A stretch of 64,000 bases of DNA from Saprospiraceae bacterium (GTDB lineage: Bacteria > Bacteroidota > Bacteroidia > Chitinophagales > Saprospiraceae): the NCBI GenBank assembly GCA_016709995.1, contig JADJLQ010000003.1, forward strand, positions 248,001 to 312,000, given 5' to 3'. The position numbers and the translations under genes are program-made. Positions 18,157 to 25,847 of this stretch are shown in pieces (positions within the stretch are counted from its first letter, which is position 1; each line of letters opens with the position of its first letter). The notes under the pieces were generated by a model. The model saw nothing but the letters and a program-made list of their open reading frames with translations, was not told the origin of the DNA and did not search any database.

Positions 18157-18720
18157 ATGAAAAAATTATTCTTTCTATTAAGTTGCTGCTTTTGCTTTTT
18201 TGGGGTAACTATAAGCCAGGTGATACCCAAGGGAATGAACTACCAGGCAGTAGCCCGTGATGCCAAAGGAGGCTTGTTGAAGGATGAAAATATTATGCTA
18301 CAGATTACCCTATTCAGCAATGAAGGAGGTCAGCGGGTGGATTATTATACAGAATCACATTCAGCAAAAACCTCTGAAATCGGACTATTTAACCTGGTGG
18401 TAGGTGAAGGAATAAAAGATTTTGGTCAGTATGCTTTAATACCCTGGAATACTGAAAATATATGGATGCAGGTAGCACTGAAAGATAAAAAAACATCAGG
18501 CCTGACTATGGTGAGCAATAGCAAACTGTTAGCGGTGCCCTATGCGATCTATGCCGGTACAGCCAATAAATTGGTGGGTCCCCGGGCACCACCGTTTCTG
18601 ATTTCGCCCCGCCCGAACCAGGAGTGGTCTCCAATGACTGGTCTGTATTTGGCAATGCCAAAACCGATGCCGCCGGCAATCCATATCGGGTCAATTCATT
18701 GGGTACTACCGATCTGGTAG
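18157..18720 (+). CDS. Fibre-like paralogue 2, N-terminal fragment (frameshifted)
   Basis: This is the first part of a fibre-like gene split by a frameshift. Residues 1-20 are a signal peptide (ending TISQ). Residues about 21-143 are the N-domain, with VIPKGMNYQAVARD, GLFNLVVGEG and LLAVPYAIYA. Homology to paralogue 1 stops near position 18580 (KLVG), after which the frame reads unrelated residues to the stop. The homologous sequence continues in the -1 frame. One extra C in the CCCC run at about 18580-18583 would restore a single long protein. Product expected: either a truncated N-domain protein or, with a correction or recoding event, the start of a protein of about 1136 residues. Confidence 0.7.
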   Translation: MKKLFFLLSCCFCFFGVTISQVIPKGMNYQAVARDAKGGLLKDENIMLQITLFSNEGGQRVDYYTESHSAKTSEIGLFNLVVGEGIKDFGQYALIPWNTENIWMQVALKDKKTSGLTMVSNSKLLAVPYAIYAGTANKLVGPRAPPFLISPRPNQEWSPMTGLYLAMPKPMPPAIHIGSIHWVLPIW

Positions 18721-21569
18721 ATCTGATCATGATCACTGACAATATAGAGCGATTGCGTATTCTCGCCACAGGAGATATCATCACCAAACTCAATTTTGAG
18801 ATAGGCAAAGACCTTACTGTGGTCGGCAATGCTGCCATCCAGCAGACTTTAATGATAGGTGATTCTTTGATCGTAAAGAAAAATGTGCTCTTTAATGTGC
18901 AAGGAGGATCTACCATCAATTACGGCCCTTTTAGTGTGATCCAACTAAGCCCAACTTTGTTGACTGGGACCCTTATAGTGGACAAAGCCACCTTGCTCAA
19001 CGACTCACTAACTGTGCAAGGACCTACCAATCTCAATAGCAGGCTTTTTGTCAATAACATGAGTCCGACGCACCTCACCGGGACATTGACAGTAGATAAA
19101 GCGGCTAATATTAATGACGCGCTCAATGTCAATAATATGAAGCCTTCCCTGCTCACAGGTACCCTTACCGTAGACAAGGCTACTACACTTCAGGATTCTT
19201 TTTCTGTCAACAATATTAGTCCAAGTTATATGACCGGGACCTTGACAGTCGACAAGTCAACTAATCTCAATGACTCACTGACAGTGGACGACATGGGACC
19301 CACAAACTTATCGGGTACACTGACCGTTGATAAAGAATCTTTTTTTAATGATCGGGTATTATTGAAAGATACGACTCAATCCACATCTTCGGCTACGGGT
19401 GCTTTGGTAGTTACAGGAGGGCTGGGTCTTGGTGGCAATTTGAATGTCGGTGGCGCAAGTACTTTTGGTGGACCGGTCGGATTTGATAGCCCTGTAAGCA
19501 TCACGGATGAGACTCAATCCAATTCGCCTGCAACAGGAGCTTTGATAGTGGCCGGTGGTGCGGGAATAGCCAGAAACTTAAATGTTGGTGGGACATTGAT
19601 CGTTGACAGCATGACGACTATCAAAAACATGACTCAATCCCTCAATACCACTACTGGTGCTTGGAAAGTAACCGGCGGTGTAGGGATTGCAAAAAATTTG
19701 AATATTGGTGGCATGACCAATATTGCCGGTATCATGACAGTATTGGACGGCACAAATTCCGTCAATGCCTCGACTGGGGCCTTAAAAGTCATGGGTGGTG
19801 CTGGCATTGGAAAAGAATTAAATGTTGGCGGTATGACCTCTATTCTGGATGCCACTAATTCTACCAGCATTAGCACAGGTGCTCTTAAAGTATTAGGAGG
19901 GGTAGGGATATCCAGGCAGCTCAATGTGGGGGGGATGACTTCCATTTTAAATGACAATCAGACGACGGCCCTTGGAAATGGATCTCTTGTAGTGAGTGGA
20001 GGGACAGGTATAGGACTCCAGCTTAATATAGGCGGCACTGGAATGATTCTAGATATGACTAACTCTTTTAATCCTACTACCGGTGCCTTAAAAGTATCGG
20101 GTGGGGTAGGGATAGGTGGTAAGTTAAACGTAGGGCAAAAACTAACTGTAACAGGCCTAACCACATTAAATGGAGGTTTAATCCAGGCGAAAAAAGGACT
20201 ATTTGTGACTGCTAATGGGCCTTTCATCGCTTCTTTTATCAGAACAACCAGCTTTAATAACGGCATTAGCATTAAGGTAAACAACCCATCACCAGGTTGG
20301 GCAAATAATTTTGTAGAATTTAGAAAAAATGGCGGAGGAGTCATAGGTAGAATCGAAGGCGAAAATCTGAGCCAATACCTCTTAAATCCAAATTATATCA
20401 GGGAAATAGAAGTCTTAGACTTTGATATCACCTTTGCTGAAATTACAGTTGCGACAGCGTCGATGTTTGTGGTCGCTGCAGCTGCTGAGCTGGTTGCAGC
20501 ATTGGCATCAACGACCGCCTGTATAGGATTTGGTGCTTGTGCCACAGCACCGGTTGCTTCATTTATAGTCAAAGCCGGTTTGGCGGTCACAGCCAGGGCG
20601 GTCGGCTTAGGATTGGCGGTAGCACGAAGAGATGAAGCTAAAGATCAAAAGACCGCTTACATCGCGTATAAAGGTCCACCAAGAGTAGGAGTTACTTATG
20701 AGTCTGGTGCTGGTGATTATGCGGAATGGCTGGAAAAAGCCGACCACGAAGAGGTTTTTTTACCCGGTTATATTGTGGGTATGAGGAATGGAAAAATAAG
20801 TAAAACAATAAATAAGCACGAAAGATCTTTGGTGATTTCAACCAAGCCGATCGTTTTAGGGAACATGCCTCAAGGAAATGAATCAAGCTTTGAGAAAGTA
20901 GCTTTTTTAGGACAGGTACCTGTATATGTATCTGGTAAAGTAACTATGGGGGACTATATATTGCCATCAGGATTTAATGATGGTGTTGGCAAAGCAGTAC
21001 ATCCTGACCAATTAAGTGCAGAGGATTATTCTCAGATTGTAGGTGTTGCTTGGTCAGCCGGTCAAAGTGATGAGCTAAGCCTGATATTGACAGCTATTGG
21101 TCTCCATGAAGGAGATATCAGTAAAGTCATCCTTGAAAATAAAAATGAAATAAAAAATCTTAAGGCTAGCCTGGATAACTCCAGTGTTCTGCTTGCCAAT
21201 TTACTCCCTGAATATAAATCAAGGGCAAAATTGCCTACTGAGCCAATTGTCAAATTTGACGAACAAAAAGCATTAAGCATGCTTAAGGAGCTTGATGCTG
21301 CTTCTCCTTATAACGGTATGGCTCACAATTATATTAAATCAATGTCAGGCAACTCGGATTATTCTGATGTCTCCAGAGAACAAGTAATGGAAGTACTGAA
21401 CATTTCCGAAATTACTTTATTGAAAAATGGAGGAAATGATCAGCAAAACTCCTTTTTTAGGCAACTTAAAACGGATGCTTCTGCTCAAGATTTTTATATC
21501 AAGACCATTCAGGGAATTTATAAGCATGCAGTTGGATTACAGCTGGCAAAAAATAAAACTACCCGATGA
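18624..21569 (+). CDS. Fibre-like paralogue 2, main part (downstream of frameshift)
   Basis: This 981-codon frame continues paralogue 2. The nominal GTG start at 18624 is not a likely true start, because homology extends upstream to about 18585 in this frame (VSDFAPPEPGVV). It holds the MITDNIERLRIL head region, six or more 25-residue MSPTxLTGTL-type repeats, and a longer series of TGALKVxGGVGIxxxLNVGG repeats than paralogue 1. A hydrophobic hairpin with CIGFGAC follows (about 20420-20640), then the GAGDYAEWLEKAD domain (20710 on), a coiled coil and a tail. The stop overlaps the next gene's start as ATGA (21566-21569), suggesting translational coupling. Without its own signal peptide, this part would not be exported unless joined to the upstream part. 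Confidence 0.75.
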   Translation: MVSNDWSVFGNAKTDAAGNPYRVNSLGTTDLVDLIMITDNIERLRILATGDIITKLNFEIGKDLTVVGNAAIQQTLMIGDSLIVKKNVLFNVQGGSTINYGPFSVIQLSPTLLTGTLIVDKATLLNDSLTVQGPTNLNSRLFVNNMSPTHLTGTLTVDKAANINDALNVNNMKPSLLTGTLTVDKATTLQDSFSVNNISPSYMTGTLTVDKSTNLNDSLTVDDMGPTNLSGTLTVDKESFFNDRVLLKDTTQSTSSATGALVVTGGLGLGGNLNVGGASTFGGPVGFDSPVSITDETQSNSPATGALIVAGGAGIARNLNVGGTLIVDSMTTIKNMTQSLNTTTGAWKVTGGVGIAKNLNIGGMTNIAGIMTVLDGTNSVNASTGALKVMGGAGIGKELNVGGMTSILDATNSTSISTGALKVLGGVGISRQLNVGGMTSILNDNQTTALGNGSLVVSGGTGIGLQLNIGGTGMILDMTNSFNPTTGALKVSGGVGIGGKLNVGQKLTVTGLTTLNGGLIQAKKGLFVTANGPFIASFIRTTSFNNGISIKVNNPSPGWANNFVEFRKNGGGVIGRIEGENLSQYLLNPNYIREIEVLDFDITFAEITVATASMFVVAAAAELVAALASTTACIGFGACATAPVASFIVKAGLAVTARAVGLGLAVARRDEAKDQKTAYIAYKGPPRVGVTYESGAGDYAEWLEKADHEEVFLPGYIVGMRNGKISKTINKHERSLVISTKPIVLGNMPQGNESSFEKVAFLGQVPVYVSGKVTMGDYILPSGFNDGVGKAVHPDQLSAEDYSQIVGVAWSAGQSDELSLILTAIGLHEGDISKVILENKNEIKNLKASLDNSSVLLANLLPEYKSRAKLPTEPIVKFDEQKALSMLKELDAASPYNGMAHNYIKSMSGNSDYSDVSREQVMEVLNISEITLLKNGGNDQQNSFFRQLKTDASAQDFYIKTIQGIYKHAVGLQLAKNKTTR

Positions 21570-21985
21570 ATTATTTCACCAAAAATATCATCTACGCGAC
21601 GCTAATTCATCTTAAAATGAAAATGTCACTTAAACATATAACGTGCTTAGTGATCATTCTATTTGCCTTTAGCACAGTTACTTATGCTCAGGTGATCCCA
21701 AAAGGAATGACTTATCAGGCAGTAGCCAGAGATGCTTCCGGAGACATTATAGCTAACCATCAGATCCTTATAAAGGTAAACCTCGTATCCAGGGATGATC
21801 GCCAAAAAACCAATCATTATAGTGAAATTCATTCAGTTGCAACGAATGAAATTGGATTGTTTAATGTAGTCATTGGTGAGGGAAATCCTGACTCAGGCCA
21901 ATTTGGATTAATTCCCTGGAACAAAGAAAATATCTGGCTGGAAGTGAGTGTTCGTGATGGGGACAAAAAAGATTTTATTTTTTGA
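21566..21985 (+). CDS. Fibre-like paralogue 3, N-terminal fragment (frameshifted)
   Basis: This is the N-terminal part of a third fibre-like gene. The frame opens with an ATGA overlap at 21566, but the signal peptide starts better at the ATG at 21617 (MKMSLKHITC...), so the true start is probably there. The N-domain has VIPKGMTYQAVARD, GLFNVVIGEG and NIWLEVSV. It ends prematurely at TGA 21983-21985, directly after a run of six T. A seventh T would give DFIFLNSSRLMAVPYAMHA and continue into the downstream frame. So the break is a single-base contraction of a T run or a -1 slippage site. Confidence 0.7.
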   Translation: MNYFTKNIIYATLIHLKMKMSLKHITCLVIILFAFSTVTYAQVIPKGMTYQAVARDASGDIIANHQILIKVNLVSRDDRQKTNHYSEIHSVATNEIGLFNVVIGEGNPDSGQFGLIPWNKENIWLEVSVRDGDKKDFIF

Positions 21986-24900
21986 ATAGCAGCAGATTGA
22001 TGGCAGTACCCTATGCTATGCATGCTGCTGTAGCTCATAAACTGGTCAGCAGCGATATTCAGATACCATCCAGCTTTGCACCTCCGGAACCAGGGGTGAT
22101 TTCTACAGTATGGTCAGTACTTGGCAATGCCAAGACGGATGCCAGTGGCAATATATTTAGAATCAATTCTCTTGGAACATCCGATTTTGTTGATGTCATC
22201 ATGATTACAGACAATGTAGAGCGTCTGCGTATCTTACCAGGAGGAGATATTATTACTAAACTCAATTTTGAAATTGGCAAAAACCTGAATGTCCTGGGAA
22301 ATACAGGGATTATGAATACCCTGACCGTTGGAGATTCTTTAATCGCTAAAAACAATGTATTGCTCAATACTGAGGGAGGATCCACTATTAATTATGGGCC
22401 ATTCACAGTGGCTAACTTGAGTCCGACTTTATTGACTGGTACCCTGATCGTACAGAAGGCTACTACTTTTAATACTTCCCTGACGGTAGAGGGGCCTACC
22501 GACCTGAATAATCTTTTGAATGTAAATAAAATGAGTCCGACCAAATTGACCGGGACTTTACTCGTAGATAAAACCTCAAATTTTAATGATGCCGTCAATG
22601 TCAACAATCTGAGTCCAACCTATTTATCCGGCACGCTGGTCGTAGAAAAATCTACCACACTGAATGATTCTTTCACGGTATTGAATATGAGTCCTACTTT
22701 ACTCTCTGGCACGCTGGAAGCAGACAAGGTGGTAAATCTCAACGACTCACTGACTGTCAATAATATGAGCCCAACTTTTTTATCCGGCACCTTATTGGTA
22801 GAAAAAGAAGGCTTGTTGAAAGACAATGTGATCGTCAGTGATAGTACCCAATCCATCAGCATCTTTACAGGAGCAGTTGTTGTAGACGGAGGTTTTGGAT
22901 TGGGTAAAAATCTAAATGTAGGCGGATCAAGTGCTTTTGCCGGCCCTGTTACTTTCAATAGCCCCGTAAAAATTTCAGACACCACTCAATCTTTATCCAC
23001 CAATACCGGAGCCCTTAAAGTGAGCGGCGGTGTTGGACTGGGCAAAAATATAAATGTAGGTGAAGATGTATTTGTCGGAGGTATGACTACCCTGACCGAT
23101 ACGGCACAATCTTATGCTATCAATTCAGGAACTCTAAAAGTAGCAGGAGGTACAGGTATTGGCAAAAACCTCAATGTTGGAGGAATTACAACCTTGACAA
23201 ATATGACGACTATAACCAATACCTCTAGTGCTGACACCTCAGCCCTGGGGGCATTAAGGGTCTTGGGTGGCATTGGAATTGGACTCCAGTTAAATGTAGG
23301 GGGTAAGACTAATATAGAAGATAATACGCAATCTACCAATGCCACCACCGGTGCTTTAAAGGTCACCGGTGGCGTGGGTATCGCCAAACAGCTAAATGTA
23401 AGAGGTATGACTTCGATATTGGACGGGACTTCATCCTCCAATACCTTAGAAGGAGCTCTAAAAGTAGCCGGGGGCATGAGTGTTGGTCTACAGTTAAATG
23501 TTGGAGGGATGACCTCGATTTTAAGCACTGCTGCGTCTACTACTCCTTTTACCGGAGCATTAAAAGTAAATGGTGGGGTAGGAGTATTCATGAATATGCA
23601 TGTGGCGTCCGATATGACTATTAATAAAGTGGCTACCCTGATGGGTGGTGCGAATATGAATGGTACTTTAATGGTGACTGCGGCCAGTAATTTTATTGCA
23701 CATTTTAAAAATACCACCAATCAAAATGGAATATTATTCAGAATAAGTAACCCCGCCCCCAATAAGTTTAACAATTTTGTTGAATTCAAAAATTCATTAG
23801 GTGGGGTGGTAGGCAGAATCGAAGGGGAAAACCTTTCGGAATATATGTCCAATCCTACTTATATCCGAGAGATCTCCGCCCTGGACTCCAGGATTTATTT
23901 GGCTGAATTACTGGTGGCGCAATCCGCCATCAATTTGGCGATGGCTGTCGCGGATTTGGCAGCAGCCTATTCATCAGCCACAGGATGTGCAGGCGTAGGT
24001 GCCTGTATAGCTTTCCCAATACCCAGCAGCATTGCTTTGGGCATTGTTAAATTAGCACTTAGAACAGCTATTGTACCCGTAGTAGCGGTAGCCCTTGATG
24101 ATGCCCATGATGCGAAAGATGTCTATTTGGCTTTAAGGAGTTCTACCTACGGAGTAACCTATGAATCAGGGGCTGGAGATTATGCAGAGTGGCTGCCCAA
24201 ATCAGATCCAAATGAAAAAATGATGCCAGGATTGATCGTAGGTGTAAAAGATGGTAGGATATCTAAAAAAATAACCTCAGGGAGTAAATTATTTGTGATC
24301 TCTACCCAACCTATAGTCTTAGGTAATATGCCGGAAGATAGAAAGGATTATGAAAAAGTAGCTTTCATGGGTCAAGTGCCTATACAGGTGTTTGGCAGGG
24401 TAGCTATAGGAGATTATATACTTCCTTCCGGTCTTCAGAATGGCCTGGGGAAAGCCGTTGCACCGACAGACATGAAGCCGGAAGATTTTGCCAATATCGT
24501 TGGTATTGCTTGGTCGGCTTCCCTTGATGACCAATTCAACCTGGTCAATGTCGCGATTGGTCTCAATACGATGGATATCAGTAAAGTGGTCATAGATCAA
24601 AATAAAGAACTACTGGAATTAGAGAAAGAATTTGATGAATCCAATAAAATATTGGCAGATATCCTTCCAGGTTTTAAAGGAGCAATGGGCTTTTCCGAAG
24701 AAGAAATTTTAAAAAACCAATCCCTGGTCTACACAAATAGGATTGGGCAGTCTCTCAAATCGGCGACCTCGAAAGCTGCAGCTTATAACTTTCAAGATTT
24801 TAATTTCAATCAGTTTAGTGAGACCATTCAATTTGTAGAAAAAGTATTTTCTAAAAATGGCAAGGACTTGACCAATAATGCATATTGGTCGCAACTTAAA

Positions 24901-24999
24901 ACAGACCCGGGAGTATTTGATCAATTTATGAAAAATATGAAATCGCTCTATCCTGATGTCGAGACAAATTCCATGGACTTAATAAAATCAGGGAAATGA
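21982..24999 (+). CDS. Fibre-like paralogue 3, main part (downstream of frameshift)
   Basis: This 1005-codon frame contains the rest of paralogue 3. Its TTG start at 21982 is only where the frame happens to open. Parts in order: end of the N-domain (LMAVPYAMHA), FAPPEPGVI and MITDNVERLRIL head region, 25-residue MSPTxLTGTL repeats, TGALKVxGGVGIxxxLNVGG repeats, and FNNFVEFKN with GRIEGENLSEY. After these come the hydrophobic hairpin with CAGVGAC (about 23880-24130), GAGDYAEWLPKSD (24175 on), and a coiled coil. The stop overlaps the next start as ATGA (24996-24999). The rest of the frame is open and well conserved, so selection may still act on it. Confidence 0.75.
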   Translation: MNSSRLMAVPYAMHAAVAHKLVSSDIQIPSSFAPPEPGVISTVWSVLGNAKTDASGNIFRINSLGTSDFVDVIMITDNVERLRILPGGDIITKLNFEIGKNLNVLGNTGIMNTLTVGDSLIAKNNVLLNTEGGSTINYGPFTVANLSPTLLTGTLIVQKATTFNTSLTVEGPTDLNNLLNVNKMSPTKLTGTLLVDKTSNFNDAVNVNNLSPTYLSGTLVVEKSTTLNDSFTVLNMSPTLLSGTLEADKVVNLNDSLTVNNMSPTFLSGTLLVEKEGLLKDNVIVSDSTQSISIFTGAVVVDGGFGLGKNLNVGGSSAFAGPVTFNSPVKISDTTQSLSTNTGALKVSGGVGLGKNINVGEDVFVGGMTTLTDTAQSYAINSGTLKVAGGTGIGKNLNVGGITTLTNMTTITNTSSADTSALGALRVLGGIGIGLQLNVGGKTNIEDNTQSTNATTGALKVTGGVGIAKQLNVRGMTSILDGTSSSNTLEGALKVAGGMSVGLQLNVGGMTSILSTAASTTPFTGALKVNGGVGVFMNMHVASDMTINKVATLMGGANMNGTLMVTAASNFIAHFKNTTNQNGILFRISNPAPNKFNNFVEFKNSLGGVVGRIEGENLSEYMSNPTYIREISALDSRIYLAELLVAQSAINLAMAVADLAAAYSSATGCAGVGACIAFPIPSSIALGIVKLALRTAIVPVVAVALDDAHDAKDVYLALRSSTYGVTYESGAGDYAEWLPKSDPNEKMMPGLIVGVKDGRISKKITSGSKLFVISTQPIVLGNMPEDRKDYEKVAFMGQVPIQVFGRVAIGDYILPSGLQNGLGKAVAPTDMKPEDFANIVGIAWSASLDDQFNLVNVAIGLNTMDISKVVIDQNKELLELEKEFDESNKILADILPGFKGAMGFSEEEILKNQSLVYTNRIGQSLKSATSKAAAYNFQDFNFNQFSETIQFVEKVFSKNGKDLTNNAYWSQLKTDPGVFDQFMKNMKSLYPDVETNSMDLIKSGK

Positions 25000-25847
25000 T
25001 GAATACATTCAAACAAGCATCCGGAGGTGCTTTAAAACATACTAGTTCTTTTGATTTTATTCTTAGGATAGAAAGGCTATTCTTGCTTTTTTTACTTCAA
25101 TTATGTATCGTGACCTATGGTGCAGCTCAAGTCTTTCCCAAGGGAATGAACTATCAGGCTGTGGCCAGAGACAGCAAAGGCGGATTGATCCAGAGCCAAA
25201 TAGTAGATCTAAAAATTACACTTTTTGCCAATGTCAGCCAAAACAGAATAAATTATTATTCAGAAGAGCATAAAGTAAAAACAAATCAAGTCGGTTTGTT
25301 TGACCTGGTGATTGGAGAGGGGGGCTCAATAGAGGGCAACTACGGATTGGTCCCTTGGAATGTCGAAAATATCTGGCTGGAAGTGGCCGTTGCTACTACC
25401 AGTCGTTCAGATTTTTCTATTCTCAGCCAAAGCAAATTGATGGCAGTGCCTTATACCATGCATGCGCTAACTACAAACCAGGTAGAAATACAAAATGATA
25501 AAGGCCAACCATATTTTGCACTCCATGCGCCAGGGGTGGTCTCCACTAATTGGTCCATTTTTGGTAATGCTAATACAAATAATAGCGGCAATCTTTATCA
25601 TACCAATGCATTAGGCACTACAGACAAAGTGGATTTAATCATGATCACTGATAATGTAGAGCGTCTAAGAATATTGTCTGGCGGTGATATTGTCACGAAG
25701 CTCAATTTTGAAATTGGCAAAAATTTAAATGTCCTGGGAAATGCCAATATTCAACAAAAGCTGACTATTGGTGATTCACTGATTGTAAAGATGATTTGTC
25801 TACTTTGCTCCAGTCCAACTTGGATGTTCATGGTCCGACAGATTTAA
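24996..25847 (+). CDS. Fibre-like paralogue 4, N-terminal fragment (internal deletion)
   Basis: This is the N-terminal part of a fourth fibre-like gene. Its start overlaps the previous stop (ATGA). A longer-than-usual N-region leads to a signal peptide (LFLLFLLQLCIVTYGAAQ). The N-domain (VFPKGMNYQAVARD, GLFDLVIGEG) and the head region (MITDNVERLRIL, KLNFEIGKNLNVLGN) follow. Homology stops at GDSLIVK near 25790. Compared with paralogue 3, I count about 100 bases missing here, which removes the region around GGSTINYGPF and shifts the frame by -1. The frame then runs into a stop at 25845-25847. Confidence 0.7.
   Translation: MMNTFKQASGGALKHTSSFDFILRIERLFLLFLLQLCIVTYGAAQVFPKGMNYQAVARDSKGGLIQSQIVDLKITLFANVSQNRINYYSEEHKVKTNQVGLFDLVIGEGGSIEGNYGLVPWNVENIWLEVAVATTSRSDFSILSQSKLMAVPYTMHALTTNQVEIQNDKGQPYFALHAPGVVSTNWSIFGNANTNNSGNLYHTNALGTTDKVDLIMITDNVERLRILSGGDIVTKLNFEIGKNLNVLGNANIQQKLTIGDSLIVKMICLLCSSPTWMFMVRQI

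Noticed and set aside
23112..23720. 202-codon - strand frame in fibre-like paralogue 3
   Set aside because: Pro/Ile/Val-rich mirror of the LNVGG repeats; similar shadows occur opposite the other paralogues.
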